From assembly GCF_042683565.1 (NCBI RefSeq), contig NZ_JBHUJW010000034.1, forward strand, positions 62,001 through 126,000: a DNA stretch of 64,000 nucleotides, read 5' to 3'. The notes under the pieces are model-generated. The model was not told the DNA's origin. It saw only the letters and a list, made by a program, of their open reading frames with translations, and did not search any database. This DNA comes from Brevibacillus sp042683565 (GTDB lineage: Bacteria > Bacillota > Bacilli > Brevibacillales > Brevibacillaceae). A program made the position numbers and the translations under genes. Positions 32,591 to 40,643 of the stretch are shown one piece after another. Each line of letters starts with the position of its first letter. Within the stretch, counting starts at the first letter, position 1.

Positions 32591-33025
32591 TCACGCGCTT
32601 TTCTGCGACATTTGCTTTCTCTTGTTGTACTGCTTCAGCCGCTCGCTCAACCTTCTCAAACGGAGCATCAAGGCCTCGCGCCATTCCTCGTCCTGCAATT
32701 CCCTGGCGACGCCGAGCAGATCCAGCGAAATATCAATCTGCTGCTTGAGGACGTCGGCGAAGCTGGCCGCTTCATCCGTCATGGTACAATTCTCAAACAA
32801 CTCGGATGTATTGTCAACACTCACAAAATCAGCAAAATCCACTTCCGGAGCCTGATCTCCCTGAGCATATTCTACTAGAATTTCATACTCTCCCTCAATA
32901 GCGGGATGGACTTCGATTCTGTCACATACAGGACAAAACATGATGGGGACATTGTGCACCAGCGTTTTATAATGACGGACAGAACCTACCGATCCTACCA
33001 TTCCGGCACCGCAGCAATAACTCAT
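32591..33025 (-). CDS. Uncharacterised protein with N-terminal zinc-ribbon-like cysteines
   Basis: This 144-aa protein starts MSYCCGAGM and has FCPVCDRIEVHP at about 29-40. The two cysteine groups could hold one Zn2+, as in YgiT-like fingers. The remainder is acidic and then helical, ending in a lysine-rich coiled-coil-like tail (MLRLRRLSERLKQYNKRKQM). The ATG at 33025 is chosen because GGGAGGGAG lies 5 bp upstream; the longer frame has no start signal. I do not recognise the family. It may share a transcript with the VOC gene downstream. Confidence 0.7.
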   Translation of the reverse strand: MSYCCGAGMVGSVGSVRHYKTLVHNVPIMFCPVCDRIEVHPAIEGEYEILVEYAQGDQAPEVDFADFVSVDNTSELFENCTMTDEAASFADVLKQQIDISLDLLGVARELQDEEWREALMLRLRRLSERLKQYNKRKQMSQKSA

Positions 33026-33248
33026 GTAGTCTCCCTCCCTTTCGCCAAACAATCCTGCGTTTGGTCGACACTCTTGTCTGTATGAGCATTGTAGCGTACG
33101 ATCCACAAAACTCTCTACCCGCAAATCATACCAATCCATTGATGGGAAAGGAATGGTTCCCCTATTGTACCTGATTTTCGACGGATTGACCACCACTTTC
33201 TGACTAGTTTGAAAATTTTCCCTTTCCTGCCTGAAGCTTCGTCCGCGC

Positions 33249-33285
33249 AAAAAGAAAAAGCCGAGCGATTGCAGCGCCGCCCGGC
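33249..33285 (-). terminator. Terminator of gcvH
   Basis: On the minus strand GCCGGGCG pairs with CGCTCGGC and is followed by TTTTTCTTTTT. It lies just after the gcvH stop. Confidence 0.8.
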
Positions 33286-33299
33286 TTCTTTCCGCTTTC

Positions 33300-33680
33300 C
33301 TATTCTTTTACCATTGCTTCGTATTTGTCAGCATCCAGCAGCTTATCCAGTTCAGCCGCGTCCGCCATCTCGACTACGATCATCCAGGCTTTCTCATAAG
33401 GCGAGGAGTTGACCAGCTCTGGTGCATCCTCCAGTTCCTTGTTTACTTCTACTACTTTGCCGGATACAGGGGCGTACAGCTCGGAAACCGTTTTTACGGA
33501 TTCCACGCTGCCAAACGGCTCATCTTGCTTGATCGTCGTGCCTACTTCAGGCAGTTCCACAAACACGATGTCACCCAGCTCGGATTGAGCAAAAGCAGTA
33601 ATTCCGACGTAAGCCTTGTCTCCTTCTACACGTACCCACTCATGCTCTTCACTGTAACGTAGATCTTTCGGGAATTCCAT
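33300..33680 (-). CDS. gcvH: Glycine cleavage system H protein
   Basis: This 126-aa lipoyl-domain protein carries the aminomethyl arm between P, T and L proteins of glycine cleavage. The lipoylation site lysine is in FGSVESVKTVSELYAPVSG (about 55-73), preceded by the typical GITAFAQSELGDIVFVELP. In Gram-positives GcvH is also the octanoyl acceptor for lipoate relay. ATAGGAGGATACG precedes the ATG. No gcvT or gcvP lies in the window. In B. subtilis gcvH (yusH) is likewise separate and next to yusI. Confidence 0.96.
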   Translation of the reverse strand: MEFPKDLRYSEEHEWVRVEGDKAYVGITAFAQSELGDIVFVELPEVGTTIKQDEPFGSVESVKTVSELYAPVSGKVVEVNKELEDAPELVNSSPYEKAWMIVVEMADAAELDKLLDADKYEAMVKE

Positions 33681-33738
33681 CGTTTTCGTATCCTCCTATC
33701 AGGTGCATTCCGTACCCCATACTTATTTGACGAACATT

Positions 33739-34191
33739 CTAGGATTCCTCTTCGATCCCCAAAATTCTGTACAGGCGTTTTTTCACCAGGTTCAGCCCCT
33801 TCTCTCCCGCCTGGAAATGACGCAGCTGCAGGTTCTCGTCAAACAAGTAAAAGGCTGGCACATACTCATTTTGAAATGCATCAACGGTTTTCATCTCGTT
33901 GTCGATCGCGATAGGATGGGTCAGGTTGTGTTCGACAATCGTCTGTTTGATGGTTTCAATATCCATATCTTTTTCCGAACGAGGCATGTGAATACCGACA
34001 ACTTTCAATCCGTTGGCCGCATATTTGTCCCGCCACTCGTTCAGGCTTGGCATGGACTCCTTGCACATGTAGCAGCTGACGGACCAGAAATGGACCAGCA
34101 CCGGGCTTCCCGCCAGATCCGCTTTGGTCACCTTGCCGTTCACCCATTCGGTAATCCCCGGAAAATCAGGCAATTCTTCGCGCAAACGCAT
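33739..34191 (-). CDS. ykuV: YkuV-like thiol-disulfide oxidoreductase
   Basis: This 150-aa thioredoxin-fold protein has the CxxC active site in FWSVSCYMCKESMP (about 36-49), the conserved PAFYLFDENLQLRHFQAG and AIDNEMKTVDAF. It matches B. subtilis YkuV closely. There is no signal peptide, so it acts in the cytosol as a reductant, perhaps of the neighbouring peroxiredoxin. It lies 79 bp downstream of ykuU, but a terminator stands between them only 27 bp before this ATG. A TATAAT within that terminator could be its own promoter. Confidence 0.9.
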   Translation of the reverse strand: MRLREELPDFPGITEWVNGKVTKADLAGSPVLVHFWSVSCYMCKESMPSLNEWRDKYAANGLKVVGIHMPRSEKDMDIETIKQTIVEHNLTHPIAIDNEMKTVDAFQNEYVPAFYLFDENLQLRHFQAGEKGLNLVKKRLYRILGIEEES

Positions 34192-34213
34192 CCTCGAACA
34201 CCCCTGGTTTCAG

Positions 34214-34248
34214 ATTATAAAAAAGGGCCTAACCATGTTAGACCCTTT
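34214..34248 (-). terminator. Terminator of ykuU with embedded TATAAT
   Basis: On the minus strand GGGTCTAAC pairs with GTTAGGCCC (one G-U pair) and ends in T6. The sequence ATAAT follows immediately, so TATAAT overlaps the end of the T-run (34214-34219). Confidence 0.75.
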
Positions 34249-34270
34249 CCTTTTCAGCTGTGGCCAAAAA

Positions 34271-34819
34271 TTACTTCGCAGTCAGTTGAGCTTGTCCCGG
34301 ACGCCAGTTAGCCGGGCACAGACCACCGGATTGCAGAGCTTGCAGCACGCGCAGAGTCTCGTCAGTGGAACGTCCGATGTTCAGGTCGGTGACCACTTGA
34401 TATCTCAGGACGCCTTCCGGATCGATGATGAACAGACCGCGGTATGCTTGACCGCCTTCTTCATCCAGCACGCCGTAGTCGCGAGCAGTTGTTTTGTTGA
34501 AGTCTGCAGCCAGCGGGAAGTTCAGGCCGCCCAGACCGTTTTGGTCGCGAGGAGTGTTGATCCACGCGCGGTGGGAGTGGATGGAGTCAGTGGACACACC
34601 CAGAATTTCCGCATCCAGGTCTTTGAATTCTTCGTAAGCATCGCTCAAAGCGATGATTTCCGTCGGGCAAACGAAGGTAAAGTCGAGTGGATAGAAGAAC
34701 AGTACCAACCATTTTCCGCTATAGTCGGACAGGGATACTTTACCGAAGTCTTTACCGTTGCCCAGAGCTGTTTCCAGTGTGAATTCTGGAGCTTTGTTTC
34801 CTACGAGACGTTGAGCCAT
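34271..34819 (-). CDS. ykuU: YkuU-like 2-Cys peroxiredoxin
   Basis: This 182-aa typical 2-Cys peroxiredoxin reduces peroxides. The peroxidatic cysteine is in FYPLDFTFVCPTEI (about 47-60) and the resolving cysteine is in GGLCPANWRPGQ near the C-terminus. VSTDSIHSHRAW and YRGLFIIDPEGVLRYQ are class-typical. GAAGGAGGTTTC precedes the ATG. It is paired with the thioredoxin-like ykuV, as in B. subtilis, which is a sensible reductant partner. Confidence 0.95.
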   Translation of the reverse strand: MAQRLVGNKAPEFTLETALGNGKDFGKVSLSDYSGKWLVLFFYPLDFTFVCPTEIIALSDAYEEFKDLDAEILGVSTDSIHSHRAWINTPRDQNGLGGLNFPLAADFNKTTARDYGVLDEEGGQAYRGLFIIDPEGVLRYQVVTDLNIGRSTDETLRVLQALQSGGLCPANWRPGQAQLTAK

Positions 34820-34985
34820 TATATGAAACCTCCTTCAGGAATATGTTCTTGCTTCCGTAAACAATGATAGCAACTCTCTACTTTATAGTCAATACAATAT
34901 AGGAATAATTTCAACCTGTTATTCCTTTTCAATTACAGGCGCTCCTCTATTCAACACAAGATAGAATGACCAGGGCTCCCCTGAT

Positions 34986-36176
34986 TTATACATACTCCTG
35001 CCTGCGTCGGAGAATGCCGGACTGGGCAATGGACTGCGCGGCCTGCTTCAGTACGTCGGGGGGCTGTACGAGGGCGATGCGGACGTAGCCTTCCCCTTCG
35101 GCTCCGAACGCGCTGCCGGGGATGACGACCACGCCTGCCTCATCCAGCAGGGCAAAGGCAAATTCGCGGGATGTCCAGCCCTGCGGCACTTTGGCCCAGA
35201 CGAACATGGTCGCTTTCGGCGGCTCGATCTCCCAACCTGCTTCGGCGAGGGCAGAGAGCAAAACATCGCGCCGCTCCTGGTAGATCGGCCCCACAGCCTG
35301 CGAGCCGCCAGAAAGCCGGTCAGCCCGCAGTGCCTCGACAGCCATTTGCTGGACGGGCAAAAAGACGCCGTAATCGACGTTGGACTTCACGACGGCAAGC
35401 GGTCGAATGATTTCCGCATTCCCTACCACATAGGCAATCCGGCAGCCCGCCATGTTGAAGCTTTTGGAAAAGGAGTTGAATTCGATCCCTACTTCCTTCG
35501 CCCCGGCCGCCTGCAGGAAGCTCGGCGGCTTGTAGCCGTCAAAAGCCATCTCCGAGTACGCCAGGTCATGCACCACAATGATGTCGTGGCGTTTGGCGAA
35601 CGCGACCACCTGCTCGAAAAAGTCGAGCGTCGCGACAGCGGAGACCGGGTTGTTCGGGTAGTTCAGGATCATGAACTTCGCCCGATCGGCCACATCATCG
35701 GGGATCGCCGACAGATCGGGGAGAAAGCCGTTTTCCTGGCGCAGCGGCATGAAATACGGAACAGCCCCGGCAAGATGCACGCTGCCGGCGTAGATCGGAT
35801 AGCCGGGATCGGGCACCAGCACCGTATCTCCCGGGTCCGTCCACGCGAGTGCAAAGTGCGCCAGGCCATCCTGCGAGCCCATCAAGGAATGAACCTCTGT
35901 GTCAGGGGCAAGCTCCACACCAAAGCGGAACTGATACCAGCGGGCGACTTCTTCGCGAAAAGCCGCCGTTCCTTCGCTCAAGGCATAGCCAAACGCCCCC
36001 GGCTGCCGGACCGCGTTCACGAGCGTCTCCAGCAGGTGCGGATCGGGCGCCTGATCCGGGCTGCCGATGGACAGATCGTAGACTTTCCTCGTTTTTGCCG
36101 CTTCGCGTTTGCGCGAGGCCATCTCCGAAAAAATCGCGGCCGACAGATGCTCCAGTCGTTTGGATGGCTGACGCAT
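34986..36176 (-). CDS. Class I/II PLP-dependent aminotransferase
   Basis: This 396-aa protein belongs to the fold-type I aminotransferases. It shows SIGSPDQAPDPHLLETL, the cofactor motif SLMGSQDGLAHFAL, NYPNNPVSAVA (Asn), VVHDLAYSEMAF (Asp and Tyr) and the PLP lysine in NSFSKSFNMAGCRIAYVVG (about 237). It is closest to LL-diaminopimelate or related amino acid aminotransferases. A role as the missing MtnE transaminase of methionine salvage is possible but not shown by the sequence. GGGAGG precedes the ATG, and it lies 1 bp after the yusI-like gene. Confidence 0.85.
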   Translation of the reverse strand: MRQPSKRLEHLSAAIFSEMASRKREAAKTRKVYDLSIGSPDQAPDPHLLETLVNAVRQPGAFGYALSEGTAAFREEVARWYQFRFGVELAPDTEVHSLMGSQDGLAHFALAWTDPGDTVLVPDPGYPIYAGSVHLAGAVPYFMPLRQENGFLPDLSAIPDDVADRAKFMILNYPNNPVSAVATLDFFEQVVAFAKRHDIIVVHDLAYSEMAFDGYKPPSFLQAAGAKEVGIEFNSFSKSFNMAGCRIAYVVGNAEIIRPLAVVKSNVDYGVFLPVQQMAVEALRADRLSGGSQAVGPIYQERRDVLLSALAEAGWEIEPPKATMFVWAKVPQGWTSREFAFALLDEAGVVVIPGSAFGAEGEGYVRIALVQPPDVLKQAAQSIAQSGILRRRQEYV

Positions 36177-36177
36177 G

Positions 36178-36540
36178 CTATTGACCTCCCCACGCTTTTT
36201 GCAGCTCGTCTGCCTTGAAGCCGAGCGTCACCTTCGCCTCATCCGTGATGAGAGGACGCTTGATCAGCTTGCCGTTGGATGCCAGCAGGTCGAGCATTTC
36301 TTCGTCAGTCATGCCGGGCAGCTTGTCCTTTAGCCCGAGCTCCCGGTACTGCACGCCGCTGACGTTGAAAAACTTGCGCAGATCGAGCCCGCTCGCCTGC
36401 CAGATGCGGCGCAGCTCCTCTCTGGACGGCGGAGTGTCGACAATCGGGATTTCCTCGAATGGCACTCCTTCCTCCACAAGCCACTTTTTCGCTTTGCGGC
36501 ACGTGTCGCATTTGTTGTACAAATAGGCCTTGATCGTCAT
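36178..36540 (-). CDS. YusI-like ArsC-family protein
   Basis: This 120-aa thioredoxin-fold protein has the redox motif YNKCDTCRKAKKWL (CxxC, about 7-20), then PIVDTPPSREELRRIW and the typical GKLIKRPLITD. It belongs to the ArsC/Spx-like family and closely resembles B. subtilis YusI, not a true arsenate reductase. I start at ATG 36540 because GAGGTGA lies upstream; the GTG 12 bp earlier overlaps that site. It lies next to the aminotransferase in the same operon. Function unknown; a redox role is inferred. Confidence 0.85.
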   Translation of the reverse strand: MTIKAYLYNKCDTCRKAKKWLVEEGVPFEEIPIVDTPPSREELRRIWQASGLDLRKFFNVSGVQYRELGLKDKLPGMTDEEMLDLLASNGKLIKRPLITDEAKVTLGFKADELQKAWGGQ

Positions 36541-36639
36541 TGCGAAGGTCACCTCGGTTATGTAGTTTGCTGCTTGCTTGTTTTTTCCTTACCGTAAGCA
36601 TACCATTGCGCTCGTCCTCTGCGCACCCTGTCCGTCCGA

Positions 36640-37530
36640 TTAAAATGCCGCCGTCATCGGCATCCGCAGCATACCCTGCTCCAGCTCCTGCCCCAAAAGC
36701 CCGCGTACCATCAGCTTGCCCGTCCCCTCATATGGGAGCGGAGTAAAAGACAGTTCTGCAAACTGGTCAGGGCAAAAGTGCAGCACCGCCCGCGCAAAAG
36801 GCTCCCGGATTTCCTCGCACAGCTTCGCCCAAGACGGCAGCCGCTTGCCGATGATGTCGTACAGATGCAGCGTCTGCTCTTCTACCGCAAATACGAGAAT
36901 CGCATCCAGCCGCTCGGAATAATAGACGTTCTGCTGAAAAGAAGGACTGTACATGTGCAGAAAGAAGGACGACTCGTAGCCGACGGGAGCAAATGTCTGC
37001 GAAAGAGGCTCCTGTCCGGCGAAGCATTTCCGGATCAGCTGCACGTCCTGCTCTGCCGAAAAATCGATTCGACGAAGCCACCCGTGCGGATTGCCGGGGT
37101 GTATCCAATCGGCCGCAAAGGAATACTGCGGGACCGTCCGAAATCCGAACGGTATGTACAGCTCCGGCGTCTCCGTGAACAGCCAGGCGGTGGAAAACTG
37201 CCGATCTGCATCCGCCAGCATGCGCTCGCACAGCCTGCGCATCAGTCCCCTCTTGCGGTAGTCGGGGTGTGTCATCACTGACTGGATGCCAGCCGCCTGA
37301 ACCCTTTGCCCGGCGCACTGCAGCTCGAGTGTGAAGCGGGAAGCATTCGCCACGGCCCGAGTGCCGTCAAACCACGTATACGGCCAATACGTCGGGTCCC
37401 AAAACCCTCGGGAATAAAAGTCGCGCAGATCGTCAGCCGGAATGCCAAACACCTTCTCAAACAGCGGGTACAGCGCCTCCCGCTTGTCCCCTTCCGCTGA
37501 ATAGCCGTTTGCATAAATGAATTCGTTCAT
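36640..37530 (-). CDS. GNAT acetyltransferase, Eis/YvbK-like two-domain form
   Basis: This 296-aa protein begins with a GNAT domain. AAGIQSVMTHPDYRKRGLMRRL (about 82-103) is the acetyl-CoA-binding motif, here split to stay readable: VMTHPDYRKRGLMRRL with the Q/RxxGxG/A-type turn. A second domain follows (LHLYDIIGKRLPSW, then FCPDQFAELSFTPL). Two-domain GNATs of this size include Eis-like aminoglycoside or lysine acetyltransferases. GGAGGG precedes the ATG at 37530. The substrate is unknown, and it appears monocistronic. Confidence 0.75.
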   Translation of the reverse strand: MNEFIYANGYSAEGDKREALYPLFEKVFGIPADDLRDFYSRGFWDPTYWPYTWFDGTRAVANASRFTLELQCAGQRVQAAGIQSVMTHPDYRKRGLMRRLCERMLADADRQFSTAWLFTETPELYIPFGFRTVPQYSFAADWIHPGNPHGWLRRIDFSAEQDVQLIRKCFAGQEPLSQTFAPVGYESSFFLHMYSPSFQQNVYYSERLDAILVFAVEEQTLHLYDIIGKRLPSWAKLCEEIREPFARAVLHFCPDQFAELSFTPLPYEGTGKLMVRGLLGQELEQGMLRMPMTAAF

Positions 37531-37614
37531 TCGCCCTCCACACCCTTCGTTATCTCTACACCGTTGTTCCATTCCGTTCTTTCTATCCCTGTCATTCTTA
37601 CTATAAAAGAATGC

Positions 37615-37652
37615 AAAAAACGACAGCCTTCTGTCATCTCCGGCTGCCGTTT
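37615..37652 (-). terminator. Terminator of the 56-aa gene
   Basis: On the minus strand ACGGCAGCC pairs with GGCTGTCGT (one G-U pair), followed by T6. Confidence 0.75.
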
Positions 37653-37682
37653 CTGAGTGATCATTTTCGCTGCTCTTGCGGC

Positions 37683-37853
37683 CTACAAATCCTGCGCCTC
37701 TTCTGCCTTGTTCGCTGGAGGATTGACCTGCCACGTTTGTTCAAGCGGCGAAAAAGGCACTCCCAACTGGCTGCAGCTTTGCGCCGCCTCTCCCGCCGCT
37801 TCAGCCAGCGTCCCGGTCAGAGGCTCCGTATATTCAATATGCTCATCCTTCAC
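37683..37853 (-). CDS. 56-aa small acidic protein
   Basis: A GTG at 37853 with GAGGAGA upstream opens a 56-codon frame ending in TAG. It lies 54 bp after the DUF2797 gene on the same strand and is followed by its own terminator, which strongly supports a real gene. The peptide is acidic, with an early KDEHIEYTEPLTG and one cysteine (QSCSQLGVPF), and lacks membrane or signal segments. I recognise no family. It may work with the DUF2797 protein or be a small regulatory or coat-type protein. Confidence 0.65.
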   Translation of the reverse strand: MKDEHIEYTEPLTGTLAEAAGEAAQSCSQLGVPFSPLEQTWQVNPPANKAEEAQDL

Positions 37854-37907
37854 TGGCCATCTCTCCTCATTCGCCTGTTTGTTTCAGTGTGAGGAGTTTT
37901 CACCGCT

Positions 37908-38720
37908 TTATGCGGAGGGAGTTGCTGTAATCTGCACCTGGTAGCCGGCGTGCTTGCGGGCATGGAACACGCCGTTGTCGAAGATCAAATATTGCGCCTT
38001 GGCCCCGATCAGACGCCCGCCCAGCTTTTCTTCCTTGTCCAGCGTCCTGGAATTGATCTTGTCCAAAGTCTCCAGCAACGGATACGTAATCTCGACCCAC
38101 TCATCCTCCCGGTACTGGAACGGCTTGAACTCTTCCGGAAAATGGCTGTACACCTCGTCACGCATGGCGAGCAAGTCGATCTCCCGGACGTCGCCCTTGA
38201 GCATTTTGCGCCAGTTGGTCTTGTCCGGCAAATACTGGCTCAAGTGAAATTCCAGCTGGCCTGCCATGCGCCGCGTCGGCACTTCTGCAATCGGAATGGC
38301 CCGGATCGCCCCTTGGTCCACCCAGCGTTTGAGCTGGTTGTGCTTGCGCGTCAGCCCTACCTTCATATCACTGGAAACGGCCAGGTAGACATAGTGGGGA
38401 ATCATGCAGTGCGTTTCGCCGAAGCTCTCGTCCCGGCAGGTTCCCTGGTCAAAATGACATTCGTGCGGCTTGACGATGCACAGGTCATTTTCCGGCAGCT
38501 TGGTAAAACAGGGGTAGCAGTACCCGCTGTTAAACGTCTTGTTCGTTTTGCGCCCGCAGGCGATGCAGTTTTTTCCCCCCAAAAACGCTATCGTCAATTG
38601 CCCGCCCAGCCACTCGTTCAGCGGCATGCGCTCCTCGCCGATGTGCAAGTAATAGTCGACGGGCTTGTCTTTCCCGTGGTACTCGTGCACAAGTCCATGT
38701 AAAATACCGCGGAGTTCCAC
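37908..38720 (-). CDS. DUF2797 cysteine-rich protein
   Basis: This 270-aa protein matches DUF2797. Its N-terminal third has FLGGKNCIACGRKTNKTF and YCYPCF, and then CIVKPHECHFDQGTCRD, so about eight cysteines with histidines could bind zinc or an Fe-S cluster. The middle part has YVYLAVSSDMKVGLTRKHNQ, which is GIY-YIG-like in appearance, followed by LEFHLSQYLPDKTNWRKM. The start is a GTG at 38720 with GAGGAGAG upstream. The function of the family is unknown. The 56-aa gene follows it. Confidence 0.8.
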   Translation of the reverse strand: MELRGILHGLVHEYHGKDKPVDYYLHIGEERMPLNEWLGGQLTIAFLGGKNCIACGRKTNKTFNSGYCYPCFTKLPENDLCIVKPHECHFDQGTCRDESFGETHCMIPHYVYLAVSSDMKVGLTRKHNQLKRWVDQGAIRAIPIAEVPTRRMAGQLEFHLSQYLPDKTNWRKMLKGDVREIDLLAMRDEVYSHFPEEFKPFQYREDEWVEITYPLLETLDKINSRTLDKEEKLGGRLIGAKAQYLIFDNGVFHARKHAGYQVQITATPSA

Positions 38721-38863
38721 CTGATTCTCTCCTCTCCTATGTACGGTTCATTTATTCTACCATATCAGATTTGTTTTGCTGACCAGCTGTTTTCTTTTGG
38801 CAGCATGTTTTCCCCACGGGGAGCGAACCTTAATGACAGACGACAACGAAGGAGGCGAGCGTC

Positions 38864-39565
38864 ATGCGCCGCAGTGCGTTATACGTCTGTCTCATCGCCT
38901 GCCTTCTCGGCTGGAGCGTTTTGCCTGCGCGGGCGAATTCACCGACACCGTCCTACGAACCGATCCACCGGATAGACACGCAGAAAAAAGTCGTAGCGCT
39001 TACGTTCGATGACGGCCCCGATGCGATCTATACCCCGAAAATATTAGAGGTGCTGCATCGAAACCAGGTACTCGCCACCTTTTTTGTGCTTGGCTCCCAG
39101 GTGGACAAGCATCCCCGCGTGATGCAATGGATTTACAAGGCCGGCCACGAGATCGGCAATCACGGCTACCATCACGGGGACCTGAGCAAACTGACCGAGC
39201 ATGAAGTGTACGAAGACATCAAGCGAGGCGAGCGTTCGATCCTGAAGACGACCGGTGTCCTCGCCCAGTATTACCGTCCTCCTGGCGGCGTCATGACGCA
39301 CGATGTCATGAATGCCGTGCAGTCGTGCGGCTACGATATCATCCACTGGTCGGTCGACCCGAGAGACTGGTCGCTCGCCCGCACCGCTTCTGTCATCGCC
39401 AGAAGCGTGAAGAAAAGCGTCGCTCCCGGAGATATTATCCTGTTTCACGACGGCGGACTAAATCAACGGCAGACCGTCGCCGCCCTGCAGGAGCTGATTA
39501 CGGATTTGCGCTCCCAAGGCTACCGCTTCGTCACGGTCAGCCAGCTGCTGGACGCGGCGAAGTGA
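38864..39565 (+). CDS. NodB-type polysaccharide deacetylase, exported
   Basis: This 233-aa protein starts with a signal peptide (SALYVCLIACLLGWSVLPAR, cut near ANS). NodB motifs follow: TFDDGPD (about 48-54), NHGYHHGD (metal His), RPPGGV, DPRDW and ILFHDGG. It resembles B. subtilis PdaA-like enzymes that deacetylate N-acetylmuramic acid in spore cortex or other peptidoglycan. GAAGGAGGCGAG precedes the ATG. It stands alone with a very long terminator, and is the second deacetylase of this type in the window. Confidence 0.92.
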   Translation: MRRSALYVCLIACLLGWSVLPARANSPTPSYEPIHRIDTQKKVVALTFDDGPDAIYTPKILEVLHRNQVLATFFVLGSQVDKHPRVMQWIYKAGHEIGNHGYHHGDLSKLTEHEVYEDIKRGERSILKTTGVLAQYYRPPGGVMTHDVMNAVQSCGYDIIHWSVDPRDWSLARTASVIARSVKKSVAPGDIILFHDGGLNQRQTVAALQELITDLRSQGYRFVTVSQLLDAAK

Positions 39566-39567
39566 GC

Positions 39568-39656
39568 GAAAAAGCACCGGCGCTGACGTTGCCGGGACTG
39601 CTCCATGCCCTGCGAACAAGGGCCAGTCCCGCTGCCAAAGCGCCTGGTGCTTTTTT
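39568..39656 (+). terminator. Long nested-hairpin terminator after the deacetylase gene
   Basis: Outer arms AAAAGCACC and GGTGCTTTT enclose GGCGCT/AGCGCC and an inner CGGGACTG/CAGTCCCG stem, ending in T6. At nearly 90 bp it is far larger than a typical terminator. Confidence 0.7.
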
Positions 39657-39749
39657 GGCGTCGATCTGCTTTCACTGTTTGCTGCTAGTTCACCGATACG
39701 GCTCCGGTCTTTTGCCTCGCTCTCCGGCTGCCCAAAATCAAAGGAGCGA

Positions 39750-40481
39750 TCATTTCATCTGCACTTTCCCCAAAAATGCGCGCAGCCGTTCGTTTTGCGT
39801 GCCTTCAAAGATTTCCTCCGGCTTTCCGTCGGCCACAATGACCCCTTGGTCCATGAAAATGACGCGATCTCCCACCTCACGGGCAAATCCCATCTCATGC
39901 GTTACGACGATCATCGTCATCCCTTCCTTGGCGAGGTCCTTCATGACGGCCAGCACCTCCCCTACCAGTTCCGGGTCCAGCGCAGAAGTCGGCTCGTCAA
40001 ACAGCATGACTTTCGGATTCATCGCCAGCGCACGGGCAATCGCCACCCGTTGCATTTGCCCGCCGGACAGACGATCCGGATAGACATCCGCCTTGTCCTG
40101 CAGACCTACCTTTTTTAACAGCTCGAGACCACGGCTCCGCGCCTGCTCCGGGGAAATTTTGCGCACCTTCACGGGAGCCAGCATCACGTTTTCCAGCACC
40201 GTTTTGTGCGGAAACAGATTAAAGCGCTGGAAGACCATGCCTACGTCTTCCCGCACTTTATTAATATCGACTTTCGGGTTGGACAAATCGTGCCCGTTGA
40301 TGACGATGCGTCCGCTCGTCATTTCTTCCAGCTGATTGAGACAGCGCAAAAAGGTGCTTTTTCCCGAGCCCGATGGCCCGATGACACAGACCACTTCCCG
40401 CTCGGCCACCTGTGTCGTAATGCCTTTTAACACCTGCAGCTGCCCGTAGTTTTTTTTCAGATCCGTCACTTGAATAATCAT
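39750..40481 (-). CDS. glnQ: Polar amino acid ABC transporter ATP-binding protein, GlnQ type
   Basis: This 243-aa ATPase has Walker A GPSGSGKSTF (about 34-43), the signature LSGGQMQRVAIARAL, Walker B VMLFDEPTSALDPELVG and the H-loop THEMGFA, all standard for GlnQ/ArtP/HisP proteins. The Q-loop reads VFQRFNLFPHKTVLEN. No permease or substrate-binding gene lies on either side, so it is an orphan: it may serve a transporter encoded elsewhere. CAGGGGGCGC precedes the ATG. The amino acid it serves is unknown. Confidence 0.9.
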   Translation of the reverse strand: MIIQVTDLKKNYGQLQVLKGITTQVAEREVVCVIGPSGSGKSTFLRCLNQLEEMTSGRIVINGHDLSNPKVDINKVREDVGMVFQRFNLFPHKTVLENVMLAPVKVRKISPEQARSRGLELLKKVGLQDKADVYPDRLSGGQMQRVAIARALAMNPKVMLFDEPTSALDPELVGEVLAVMKDLAKEGMTMIVVTHEMGFAREVGDRVIFMDQGVIVADGKPEEIFEGTQNERLRAFLGKVQMK

Positions 40482-40578
40482 GTTTGCGCCCCCTGTTTCC
40501 TTCTATACTGTTTCATCTGTGTTTATAGTTTACATGAATAGTTGAAAGATTGCATGAACTTTAGACGAGGATTCCAGC

Positions 40579-40613
40579 AAAAAGCCGGGGCTGTGCTCGT
40601 AATCGCCCCGGCT
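40579..40613 (-). terminator. Terminator of the PfeT-like gene
   Basis: On the minus strand AGCCGGGGC pairs with GCCCCGGCT (13-nt loop) and ends in T5. It lies 31 bp after the stop. Confidence 0.85.
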
Positions 40614-40643
40614 GTTGTTTTGATCGACTTTCCATTCCCCGGT

